DNA of 7,388 bases from Bryobacterales bacterium (GTDB lineage: Bacteria > Acidobacteriota > Terriglobia > Bryobacterales > Bryobacteraceae): assembly GCA_003487005.1 (NCBI GenBank), contig DNFG01000318.1:555-7942 (forward strand). Direction: 5' to 3'. The notes under the pieces are model-generated. The model was not told where the DNA came from. It saw nothing but the letters and a program-made list of their open reading frames with translations, and made no database searches. Below are positions 1 to 6,926 of the stretch, in pieces; position 1 is the stretch's first letter; every line of letters begins with the position of its first letter. The position numbers were made by a program, and so were the translations under genes.

Positions 1-699
1 TCTGCGTCGATGCGCTTTGCTGCCCGGCGCCGCGGCGCCCACCCGCAGCACGCGCAGATTGGGCGGCGGATTGGGCTGGTTCGGATCGCTGCCCGCCAAC
101 CGGCCCGCGCCCACGTAGACAATTTCACCCGCCTGCCGCGCCTCGAGCCGCTGCGCTTGCAATGCCAGGGTGAAGGCCTGATCGAGATCGAGAGCGCCCG
201 CGCCGGGCGCCGCGGCACGGATCGCCTGTTCGATGCGCCCGTACTCGCTTTCGAAGGCCGTGACGGGGGTGGCCAGCGCGCCGGCATGGACGACCATCAC
301 GCGATCCTGCGAGGGCACAGTCCGCAGCCAGACGAGCGCCTGCCGGGCCGCGTCCTGCGCCAGGGTGCCCTGCTGCGGCGTGGCGGCGGTCATCCAGGCC
401 GAGGTGTCCATCAGCAGGACATGGTCGCGGCCCGAGGTATCCGGCGAGCCGATGCGCGGCTGAGCGATCGCCAGCAGCAACAGCGCGATCGCCAGCAACT
501 GCAACAGCAGCGACAAGGGCTGATCGATCCGCCGCCGGCGCTGCCGCTCGACGGCCTCGCCCGCGTCGCGCCAGAATTTGAGGGTCGAGACCTGAAACCG
601 CTTCCGCGCCCGGTTGAGCAGGTAGAGCGCGACCGTCGCCGCGCCCAGCAGTCCGAATAATCCGAGGAATTCCAGCAGTGTCAGATTGGCGAAAAACAC
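1..699 (-). CDS. BatA-like membrane protein with N-terminal anchor and degenerate VWA domain (C-terminus outside window)
   Basis: This is a partial gene: 233 codons are visible, with no stop codon before the window edge. It starts at GTG 699, directly after the TAG stop of the DUF58 gene, with GGAGG at 709-713 nine bases upstream, so translation is probably coupled. The N-terminus (FFANLTLLEFLGLFGLLGAA) is a hydrophobic helix, followed by YLLNRARKRFQVSTLKFW, the pattern of the aerotolerance-regulator N-terminal (BatA) domain. A second hydrophobic stretch, LSLLLQLLAIALLLLAIAQP, lies near residues 67-86. A VWA fold then begins at VLLMDTSAWMT (about residues 100-110). The metal-site motif DxSxS is broken here (DTSAW), and the usual later Thr also appears to be absent (GALDLDQAF). 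Family knowledge: such proteins sit in the inner membrane downstream of MoxR and DUF58 genes and expose the VWA domain. The family call is firm; the exact role is unknown. Confidence 0.85.
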   Translation of the reverse strand, partial: MFFANLTLLEFLGLFGLLGAATVALYLLNRARKRFQVSTLKFWRDAGEAVERQRRRRIDQPLSLLLQLLAIALLLLAIAQPRIGSPDTSGRDHVLLMDTSAWMTAATPQQGTLAQDAARQALVWLRTVPSQDRVMVVHAGALATPVTAFESEYGRIEQAIRAAAPGAGALDLDQAFTLALQAQRLEARQAGEIVYVGAGRLAGSDPNQPNPPPNLRVLRVGAAAPGSKAHRRR

Positions 700-1614
700 C
701 TAAACCGCCCTCCGGGCCTGAATCGATTCTCCCGACCAGTCGAGCGAATGGAAGATCGCGTCCTCGAGCGGCAGCGAAGTGGGAATGCCTGCGTACCGGC
801 CGCCGCTGCGAATCGCCAGGGCTTCGATCGCGCCGCAGTGGCGGTCGAACGCTTCGGTATACAGTCGCCGCGCTTCCTTGTTCAAGGTCAAATCCAGCGT
901 GGCGCCGGTCTCGGGATCTTCGAGCGCCACGTCGCCGTCGTAGCCGGGGTCGCGGTCGAAGGGCGTCCACAACTGCACCAGCAGTAGCTCGTGTCCGAAA
1001 TCGGCCAGGTATTGGAGCGGTTTGAGGACATCGCCCTCGTCCAGAAAATCAGAAATGACGATCAGCAGGCCCTGTTTGGGCCAGGCGTTCACCGCGTGTC
1101 GCGCCAACTGGAAAAACGACGACGGCCCGCGCGGAACCAGCGCTCCCAGATAATCCGCCACGGGTCCGAACCGGTGGCGCCCGCCGCTGGCCAGGAACGA
1201 ATCGTCAAAGCTCTCGTGAAACGGCTGCACCACCATCGTGTCGTGCCGCACCAGACCGACATAGACCATCGCCGCGGCCAGCTTGCGGGCATAATCAAAC
1301 TTCGTCATGCTGTCGCCCGGTTCGCCTGCCACCATCGAGGCCGAAGCGTCCAGCAGCAGCCGGACCGGGGTCCGCGGCTCCACCTGGAACATCTTCAGAA
1401 ACAGCTTTTCGAGACGCATGTAGGCGCGCCAGTTCACCGCGCGCAGGTCGTCGCCCTGATGAAAATTGCGGTGGTCGAGGAACTCCTGACCCGGGCCCGA
1501 AAACCGGGACACATTGTGCCCGCCCACGACGCCGCGAAACGACTTCTGCCACCGGATGGTCAGCCGCTCGAGTTTTTCCAGCAATTGCCGGTCAATGATG
1601 GGTTCGGCGGGCAT
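700..1614 (-). CDS. DUF58 domain protein with VWA-like fold (MoxR partner)
   Basis: A complete 304-residue protein with no signal peptide or membrane segment, so probably cytoplasmic. The DUF58 core is clear at residues 42-62: GQEFLDHRNFHQGDDLRAVNW-type sequence, with conserved R, GDD and NW. It is followed by LLLDASASM (residues 86-94), an intact DxSxS metal-site motif of a VWA-type fold, and by VISDFLDEGD (186-195), the usual SDF motif. Its length is normal for short cytoplasmic DUF58 members. The start at ATG 1614 is supported by GGAAGG at 1622-1627, seven bases away. It lies 15 bases after moxR and abuts the BatA-like gene, so the three are almost certainly one transcript. Known for the family: DUF58 proteins are encoded with MoxR ATPases and are thought to act as adaptors or substrates that tie ATP hydrolysis to assembly or stress functions. 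The biochemical role remains undefined. Confidence 0.92.
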   Translation of the reverse strand: MPAEPIIDRQLLEKLERLTIRWQKSFRGVVGGHNVSRFSGPGQEFLDHRNFHQGDDLRAVNWRAYMRLEKLFLKMFQVEPRTPVRLLLDASASMVAGEPGDSMTKFDYARKLAAAMVYVGLVRHDTMVVQPFHESFDDSFLASGGRHRFGPVADYLGALVPRGPSSFFQLARHAVNAWPKQGLLIVISDFLDEGDVLKPLQYLADFGHELLLVQLWTPFDRDPGYDGDVALEDPETGATLDLTLNKEARRLYTEAFDRHCGAIEALAIRSGGRYAGIPTSLPLEDAIFHSLDWSGESIQARRAV

Positions 1615-1629
1615 CGGACGGCCTTCCGC

Positions 1630-2628
<999 letters not shown>

Positions 2629-2642
2629 TGTATGGCAACGAA

Positions 2643-2669
2643 AACGGCGGCCCGGGAGGGGCCGCCGTT
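2643..2669 (-). terminator. Rho-independent terminator of the small membrane protein gene
   Basis: There is a perfect 11-bp inverted repeat: AACGGCGGCCC at 2643-2653 pairs with GGGCCGCCGTT at 2659-2669, around a 5-base loop. Read on the minus strand, the stem ends in a short T run (GTTTTCG). It lies about 30 bases past the stop at 2698, the expected place for ending that gene. Its far side is only about 15 bases from the moxR ATG, so it could also act as an attenuator of read-through into moxR. Confidence 0.75.
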
Positions 2670-2697
2670 GGTGAACAAAATCAATGGGTTGGAAGGG

Positions 2698-3144
2698 TTA
2701 GGCGCGCAGGACCCCGGCGCACCCGGCCGCATTGGCGAAGTGCGAGACGATCGCGCACTGTTCGAGCAAGGCTTCCCGTGCCTGCTGCGGATTCCGTCCT
2801 GCGGTCAGTTGCGACCAGACGCTCATCATCCGGTAGTCCAGCCGCAGCACAAAGCGCTCGGTTGCCGACAGATGCTCGCCCACTTCCGGCACCCGCTCCA
2901 GCAACTGGTTGACCCTGGCAAAGTCAGCTTCCATCGCCGCCCGAATTGCCGTCAGGTCGAAAGGCTCACCCGACTCCAACTGCTCCTGCACGTCCAGAAC
3001 CGCAAGACCTGACGCCTTCGCCACCACGCCCGCGTAGTCCTGGGTTGTCTGCGCGCTCAGTATCAGCAGGCAGCTATACCGGAACCAGTACGCGAACAAT
3101 GCCAGTGAGGCGACGACGATGATTCCACTAATGACGATTTGCAC
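2698..3144 (-). CDS. Hypothetical single-span membrane protein, about 148 aa
   Basis: I do not recognise this protein. It begins with a hydrophobic helix (IVISGIIVVASLALFAYWF, about residues 4-23 counted from the TTG), then FRYSC, and continues with a roughly 125-residue soluble, mostly helical, acidic-to-neutral region. This fits a single-pass inner-membrane protein with its C-terminus in the cytoplasm (short N-terminus outside, arginine just after the helix). No catalytic motif is visible. Two starts are possible: GTG 3144, with AGGGG seven bases upstream, or TTG 3150, with AGGA eight bases upstream. I chose GTG as the commoner codon; the difference is two residues. Codon bias matches the neighbours. 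It has a candidate promoter of its own and a strong terminator, so it is probably transcribed alone. That it is a real gene is well supported; its function is unknown. Confidence 0.75.
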   Translation of the reverse strand: MQIVISGIIVVASLALFAYWFRYSCLLILSAQTTQDYAGVVAKASGLAVLDVQEQLESGEPFDLTAIRAAMEADFARVNQLLERVPEVGEHLSATERFVLRLDYRMMSVWSQLTAGRNPQQAREALLEQCAIVSHFANAAGCAGVLRA

Positions 3145-3200
3145 CGGCAATCCCCTATTCCTGTTGGTCTTTCATCTGGTACTGCTGTTCTCTCAGGACA

Positions 3201-3229
3201 AATGTAACACCAACACAAGCTCACAACAA
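3201..3229 (-). promoter_or_regulatory. Candidate promoter of the small membrane protein gene
   Basis: On the minus strand TTGTTG (3224-3229) lies 17 bases before TACATT (3201-3206). The -10 is preceded by TG plus one base, giving an extended -10 (TGTTACATT). The predicted transcript would start near 3194 and have a leader of about 45-50 bases. The -35 falls in a CAA-rich, AT-richer stretch unlike the surrounding coding DNA. This is inferred from pattern only. Confidence 0.45.
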
Positions 3230-3271
3230 CAACAAAACAAGGCACTAAGGTAATTTTCCGGAGAGCTAGGT

Positions 3272-3288
3272 AAAACGCCTTAGCGTTT
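3272..3288 (-). terminator. Possible weak terminator after the CYTH gene
   Basis: A 6-bp stem (AAACGC/GCGTTT, 3283-3288 with 3273-3278) with a 4-base loop spans the TAA stop of the CYTH gene. It is followed on the minus strand by four T residues in all (GCGTTTTAC). The stem is short and only moderately stable, so this may be incidental. It is, however, placed correctly to end the nfeD-slipin-CYTH transcript. Confidence 0.35.
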
Positions 3289-3864
3289 GCCTTCTTCAGA
3301 AAACACCATATTCCCTACCGCGATTCCACGCCGCACGCACTCGATCACGTACAGCGATGCGTAACTGTCAGTAATATACTCATCGACTCCATAACCCATT
3401 TCCTGAGCTTTCTTGTCGATCCATTCCGCCGGACCCTCCAACTCCACGAAACAGCCGATCGGCGTCTCATCGAGTACCGCCATCCCTTCGCCCCCCTCCG
3501 CCTCCTGCAACGTCGTCCGGTACTTCTCGTACCGGAAGACTACCCGGTATCCCAACCGCTGCCAGATCCGCCCGATGGCCTTCGCGTCGCCCACCACCGT
3601 CTCGATCTCTTCCCGGCTCTTGTGCGGACCCGAGGCCGGCGGACCCTTCCAGGTCACCGTCGCCACCCCGCCGAACTCGCGCAACCGCAGCAGTTGCCGC
3701 TGCCCTTGCAAGCGCTGGTCGGACGTATCAAAGACCGAATTGGCCTCGAACGTCCGTTCCTGCACCTCCACGAATCCGGCCTTTTCCAGCCGCGCCCTCG
3801 CCTCCCGGGGCGAGGGCGCGGCGAGTTTCACCTCGACTTCGCGCGCCGCCTTACCGCCGGACAG
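3280..3864 (-). CDS. CYTH domain protein (CyaB / thiamine-triphosphatase superfamily), probable CTG start
   Basis: A class IV adenylate cyclase-like CYTH (triphosphate tunnel) protein that acts on triphosphate compounds using divalent metal. Visible signature residues, numbered from GTG 3831, include LRLRE (48-52), TWKGP (60-64), SREEIE (72-77), YEKYR (101-105) and DETPIGCFVELEG (121-133). The family's N-terminal ExExK motif is present as REVEVKL, but its two glutamates lie just upstream of GTG 3831, the only ordinary start codon in the frame. The frame is open upstream to a TGA near 3891 and holds no ATG, GTG or TTG there. A CTG at 3862-3864 has a strong AAGGAAGGGAG eight bases before it and gives a 194-residue protein with the complete motif. 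The gene overlaps the slipin stop by 14 bases. The substrate is unknown: cAMP synthesis, thiamine triphosphate or inorganic triphosphate hydrolysis are all possible. Confidence 0.88.
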   Translation of the reverse strand: MSGGKAAREVEVKLAAPSPREARARLEKAGFVEVQERTFEANSVFDTSDQRLQGQRQLLRLREFGGVATVTWKGPPASGPHKSREEIETVVGDAKAIGRIWQRLGYRVVFRYEKYRTTLQEAEGGEGMAVLDETPIGCFVELEGPAEWIDKKAQEMGYGVDEYITDSYASLYVIECVRRGIAVGNMVFSEEGKR

Positions 3865-4792
3865 GGGGTTCGCTCCCTTCCTTGCGGATCACGTTCATCG
3901 CCACCGTCAGGAACGAGGCCACGTCGGCCAGATTGGACGGCACCACGATCGTGCTCGACTGTTTCGCGATCTTCCCAAACTCACTGACATACTGCTCAGC
4001 CACACGCAGTTGGACCGCCTCGTAGCCGCCCGTGCTGTTGATCGCCGCGGCCACGCTCCGGATGCCTTCCGCGGTCGCCGTCGCCACCGCCATGATCGCC
4101 GACGCCTGTCCCTCGGCCTCATTGATCTGCTGCTGTTTGCGCGCCTCGGACTCCTTGATCGTCTTCTGCTTCTCGCCTTCGGCCATGTTGATCGCCGACT
4201 CGCGCACTGCCTCGGAGTTCAGGATCGTGGCCCGCTTCTCGCGCTCGGCCCGCATCTGTTTCTCCATCGCGTTCAGGATGTCGGCCGGCGGATTGATTGA
4301 TTTGATCTCGTAACGCAGCACCTTGACGCCCCAGGGCTCGGTCGCCTTGTCGAGTTCGTTGACCACGCTCGAATTGATGTTGGCCCGCTCCTCGAACGTC
4401 TTGTCCAGGTCGATCCGGCCCACTTCACTACGCAGCGTCGTCTGCGCCAACTGCCGGATGGCGAATCCATAGTCCGAAATCCCGTAGCTCGCCCGCTCCG
4501 GATTCAGCACCTTCAGGTACAAAATACCGTCCACGCCCACCTGAACGTTGTCGCGGGTGATGCAAATCTGCTCAGGAATGTCCAAGGCCTGCTCTTTGAG
4601 CGACATCTTATAGCGAATGACATCGACAAAGGGCGTCAGAATGTGAAAGCCTGCCTGCAAAGTCCCCGCATAGCGGCCTAACCGCTCCACCACGTACGCG
4701 GACTGCTGCGGCACCACCACTGCCGTCTTCGCCAGTACGATCAATACCAGCAGAACCAGCAAAAATACGACGATCAGAGATCCCTGTTCCAT
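3851..4792 (-). CDS. qmcA: SPFH/Band 7 slipin family protein (QmcA/paraslipin type)
   Basis: A complete 313-residue membrane scaffold protein. Residues 5-27 form an N-terminal membrane anchor (LIVVFLLVLLVLIVL). The SPFH/Band 7 domain follows from about residue 28: VVVPQQSAYVVERLGRY, then LQAGFHILTPFVD, then RSEVGRIDLDKTFEER. Next is a long charged coiled coil (about 175-235: KQMRAEREKRATILNSEA and on) and an alanine-rich C-terminal tail with YVSEFGKIAKQSSTIVVPS. The sequence and length fit the stomatin-like QmcA group. Such proteins form large membrane-bound rings and organise membrane microdomains or protease activity. The ATG at 4792 has GGAGG at 4803-4807, ten bases upstream. It follows nfeD by 23 bases, the classical NfeD-slipin partnership. 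The stop overlaps the probable CYTH start. The family is secure; the symbol follows the E. coli relative. Confidence 0.94.
   Translation of the reverse strand: MEQGSLIVVFLLVLLVLIVLAKTAVVVPQQSAYVVERLGRYAGTLQAGFHILTPFVDVIRYKMSLKEQALDIPEQICITRDNVQVGVDGILYLKVLNPERASYGISDYGFAIRQLAQTTLRSEVGRIDLDKTFEERANINSSVVNELDKATEPWGVKVLRYEIKSINPPADILNAMEKQMRAEREKRATILNSEAVRESAINMAEGEKQKTIKESEARKQQQINEAEGQASAIMAVATATAEGIRSVAAAINSTGGYEAVQLRVAEQYVSEFGKIAKQSSTIVVPSNLADVASFLTVAMNVIRKEGSEPPVRR
3873..3883 (-). promoter_or_regulatory. Shine-Dalgarno sequence supporting a CTG start of the CYTH gene
   Basis: On the minus strand AAGGAAGGGAG lies inside the last codons of the slipin gene, eight bases before CTG 3864. In contrast, GTG 3831 has no purine-rich site at normal distance. 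This site and the conserved ExExK motif independently point to the same start. Confidence 0.5.
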
Positions 4793-4815
4793 CGTTGTTG
4801 TTCCTCCATTGAAAT

Positions 4816-5292
4816 TCAGTGTGTCCGTTCAGGTTCCGGTGTGCCATCGAGGGCCCGGACGAAGAGCGTCAGGCCCTCCACTCGTTCCACCCGGCAGCGC
4901 TGAGCCAGCGCCAGCGGCTCCGGTCCCATGTTCTGTGCGTTCCAGGTCGTTCCGCGCAGTTCGACCTTCCCGATACTCCCGGCGGGCAGCGCTTCCTGCG
5001 CCAGTGCGATCTCACCCTGCAGCAGGTCCACCGGGATGTCCGGCGTCAGTTTGTGAAACCGGTCCTGCAGCGGCTTGCGGAAAAAGACCAGGCCGGCGAC
5101 GGAAATCGTCAGAAAGATCAGGCCGTCCACCGGCAGGGTCGTCGTCAGGCCGGCCATTTTCAGCAGGCCCACCACGACCGCGCCAGCACCGAAGAAAAAA
5201 ATGAAAAAGCCTCCGGGGGTCAGTACCTCTCCCGCCAGCAGCACCAGTCCGAGTATCACCCACATCCACCAGGTCACGGCGATGTTGTCCAT
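4816..5292 (-). CDS. nfeD: NfeD family membrane protein (short form)
   Basis: A 158-residue NfeD protein of the short, protease-less class. The N-terminus has closely packed membrane helices: WWMWVILGLVLLAGEVLTPG (8-27), FFIFFFGAGAVVVGL (29-43) and LIFLTISVAGLVFF (58-71). It ends in an OB-fold domain (about 90-150) carrying ALPAGSIGKVELRGTTWNA, the usual PaG...G..W.A pattern. The start is ATG 5292, supported by GGGAG at 5298-5302, five bases away. An upstream in-frame GTG at 5304 has no ribosome-binding site and was rejected. NfeD proteins partner with slipins in the membrane, and the neighbouring SPFH gene fits this exactly. It is the first gene of the operon, transcribed divergently from the oxidoreductase gene. 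Confidence 0.93.
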   Translation of the reverse strand: MDNIAVTWWMWVILGLVLLAGEVLTPGGFFIFFFGAGAVVVGLLKMAGLTTTLPVDGLIFLTISVAGLVFFRKPLQDRFHKLTPDIPVDLLQGEIALAQEALPAGSIGKVELRGTTWNAQNMGPEPLALAQRCRVERVEGLTLFVRALDGTPEPERTH

Positions 5293-5309
5293 ATTTACTC
5301 CCACTGCGG

Positions 5310-5315
5310 ATCATA
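5310..5315 (-). promoter_or_regulatory. Candidate -10 element of the nfeD-slipin-CYTH operon
   Basis: On the minus strand TATGAT matches the -10 consensus at 5 of 6 positions and lies 17 bases upstream of nfeD ATG 5292. Transcription would begin just before the GGGAG ribosome-binding site, giving a very short leader. No convincing -35 hexamer is seen at normal spacing. Confidence 0.4.
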
Positions 5316-5385
5316 CTCCATCCCGGACCACCCCGACATCCGGCATTCTCGTGACAACAAACCGGCGAATACCGCCCGGTCCTGC

Positions 5386-5401
5386 CCGGGGTCGACTCCG
5401 G
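5386..5401. repeat. Near-perfect 16-bp palindrome in the divergent intergenic region
   Basis: CCGGGGTCGACTCCGG is self-complementary except at one position pair (G against T), centred on GTCGAC. It lies between the two divergent transcription units, about 30 bases before the -35 of the oxidoreductase promoter, so it could be an operator. Palindromes of this kind are frequent by chance in GC-rich DNA. Confidence 0.3.
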
Positions 5402-5430
5402 TCGGGTGGAAACGCCGCCGAGTCCGCCGC

Positions 5431-5459
5431 TTGTCCCCGGCTTCCTCGCGGTATATGCT
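5431..5459 (+). promoter_or_regulatory. Candidate promoter of the oxidoreductase gene
   Basis: TTGTCC (5431-5436) is 17 bases from TATGCT (5454-5459); each hexamer matches the consensus at 4 of 6 positions. The predicted start near 5466 gives a leader of about 31 bases containing GAGG nine to eleven bases before the ATG. The same ten bases, TTGTCCCCGG, recur in front of the methyltransferase gene, which adds some support. Confidence 0.45.
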
Positions 5460-5496
5460 GGTAGCGACCACTTTCCACTCCGAGGTGCATCGTTCC

Positions 5497-6831
5497 ATGT
5501 CTGCAAATCAGTCGAACCGCAGAGAGTTCGTGGCTTCCGCCGCCGCGTTGGGCCTGGCGGGCTCCGCCATGGGCAAATCGTCTTCCAAGTCCGCTCAGGG
5601 TCGCGTCATTGGCGCCAATGACCGGATCAACGTCGCCGTGATCGGTACCGGCGGCCGCGGCTTCTATGTCGCCGACAAATTCGACAAGTACAACGGCGTC
5701 AAGGCCAACTCCTGCCAGATCGTCGGTGTTTGTGACGTCTACCAGCGGCGCGTCTCCCGCGGCAAGGAACGTTTCAAGTGCGACGGTACGCTCAACTACC
5801 GCGAAATCCTCGATCGCTCCGATGTCGATGCCGTCATCGTCGCCACCCCCGACCACTGGCACGCCAAAATCGCCCTAGAAGCCATGGACAAGGGCAAGGA
5901 CGTCTACCTCGAAAAGCCGATGTGCCACACCATCGCCGAGGTGAAGTCGCTCATCGACACCGTCCGCGAAACCAAGCGCATTGTCCAGGTCGGCTCCCAG
6001 ACCACTTCGGGCGACCAGTGGTGGAAGGCCCGCAAAGCCATCGCTGATGGCATGCTCGGCGACATGATCATGAGCCAGGGCAGCTACCACCGCAATTCAG
6101 TCGACGGCGAATGGAACTGGAAGATTGACCCCGAAGCCGGCCCCACCAAGTCCGGTGATGACTACATCGACTGGAAAACCTTCACCGCCGCCGCCGCCAA
6201 CTCCAAGATCCCTTACGACGCCGACCGCTTTTTCCGCTATCGCAAGTATTGGGACTACTCCGGCGGTGTCGCCACCGACCTGTACTTCCACGTCATGGCG
6301 CCCATGAACGTGTGCTGGGGCGATGCCCAGTACCCCGAACGCGTCATCGGCTCCGGCGGCATCTACAAGTTCAAGGACGAGCGTGAAGTGCCCGACACTT
6401 TCCACCTCGTCGCCGAGTACAAGAAGGGCTTCTCCGTCGTCCTCTCGTCCTCCATGGCCAACTCCGAGCACATCCCCGGCCTGATCCGCGGCTATGAAGG
6501 TTCGCTCATCATGGTCGAACACGGCCGGTTCGAAGGCTTCGCCCCCCACATCACCGTGAAGCCCGAAAAGCGCGTCATCAGCGCCGATTACAAGGCCAAA
6601 TGGGGTGAAGAACCCATCAAGATCGAAGTCGAGAACAAGGACACCATGTTCACCCACATCGGCAACTTCCTCGACTGCATCCGCTCGCGCCAGAAGCCCA
6701 CGCTCGATGTCGAAACCGCTGCCCGCGCCCAGGTCGCCATCACCATGGCCGTCCAGAGCTACCGTCAGGGCAAGGTCCTGTACTTCGACGAACGCAACTT
6801 CAAGGTCGTCGACAAGCCAGTCCGCGCGTAA
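5497..6831 (+). CDS. Tat-exported Gfo/Idh/MocA family oxidoreductase
   Basis: A complete 444-residue NAD(P)-dependent oxidoreductase, probably acting outside the cytoplasm on a sugar or sugar derivative. The N-terminus has a twin-arginine signal (NRREF, residues 7-11) followed by a hydrophobic alanine-rich stretch to about residue 25. The Rossmann fold starts at NVAVIGTGGRG (45-55) with the GxGxxG-type loop. Next come DAVIVATPDHWHAKIALEAM (111-130) and the family motif EKP (139-141). The C-terminal domain carries YWDYSGGVATDLYFH (251-265), with the usual Asp and His. The frame is open far upstream, but ATG 5497 is chosen because it starts the Tat signal and has GAGG upstream. Family knowledge: this type is greatly expanded in Acidobacteriota, Planctomycetota and Bacteroidota; the substrate is not predictable. 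It is flanked by a promoter and a strong terminator, so it is likely monocistronic. Confidence 0.93.
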   Translation: MSANQSNRREFVASAAALGLAGSAMGKSSSKSAQGRVIGANDRINVAVIGTGGRGFYVADKFDKYNGVKANSCQIVGVCDVYQRRVSRGKERFKCDGTLNYREILDRSDVDAVIVATPDHWHAKIALEAMDKGKDVYLEKPMCHTIAEVKSLIDTVRETKRIVQVGSQTTSGDQWWKARKAIADGMLGDMIMSQGSYHRNSVDGEWNWKIDPEAGPTKSGDDYIDWKTFTAAAANSKIPYDADRFFRYRKYWDYSGGVATDLYFHVMAPMNVCWGDAQYPERVIGSGGIYKFKDEREVPDTFHLVAEYKKGFSVVLSSSMANSEHIPGLIRGYEGSLIMVEHGRFEGFAPHITVKPEKRVISADYKAKWGEEPIKIEVENKDTMFTHIGNFLDCIRSRQKPTLDVETAARAQVAITMAVQSYRQGKVLYFDERNFKVVDKPVRA

Positions 6832-6849
6832 CTCCTTTCAATTCAAAAT

Positions 6850-6889
6850 CAAACGGGCCGGAACCCCTCCCGGGGCTCCGGCCCGTTTG
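6850..6889 (+). terminator. Strong Rho-independent terminator after the oxidoreductase gene
   Basis: A 13-bp perfect stem (CAAACGGGCCGGA at 6850-6862 with TCCGGCCCGTTTG at 6877-6889) is extended by four more pairs after one mismatch, around a 4-base loop. It begins 19 bases after the stop codon. The T-rich tail is short (GTTTGTTGTCC). On the other strand the stem is followed by GATTTTGAATTG, so it may work in both directions. Confidence 0.8.
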
Positions 6890-6919
6890 TTGTCCCCGGG
6901 CGGACGTCAGTGCTACACT
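6890..6919 (+). promoter_or_regulatory. Candidate extended -10 promoter of the methyltransferase gene (leaderless)
   Basis: TTGTCC (6890-6895) lies 18 bases before TACACT (6914-6919), which is preceded by TGC to form an extended -10 element. Transcription would begin about seven bases later, at 6926-6927, which is the GTG start codon itself. There is no Shine-Dalgarno sequence, consistent with a leaderless transcript. The promoter directly follows the terminator hairpin. Confidence 0.5.
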
Positions 6920-6926
6920 CCCCCAA

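Noticed and set aside
1..699. Plus-strand frame opposite the BatA-like gene
   Set aside because: The minus-strand frame has a membrane anchor, BatA domain pattern and VWA core, and is coupled to the DUF58 gene; the plus frame is its shadow.
3211..3240. CAA-rich stretch, considered as a microsatellite or iteron
   Set aside because: There are only a few irregular units and no regular spacing; it is better explained as AT-rich promoter DNA.
3063..3245. A 60-codon minus-strand frame starting upstream of the small membrane protein
   Set aside because: It is cysteine-rich, overlaps the 148-aa gene in another frame, lacks a ribosome-binding site and crosses the promoter region.
4819..5496. N-terminal extension of the oxidoreductase frame back through nfeD
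   Set aside because: The frame is open by chance. The Tat signal, ribosome-binding site and promoter all place the start at 5497, and the extension is antisense to nfeD.
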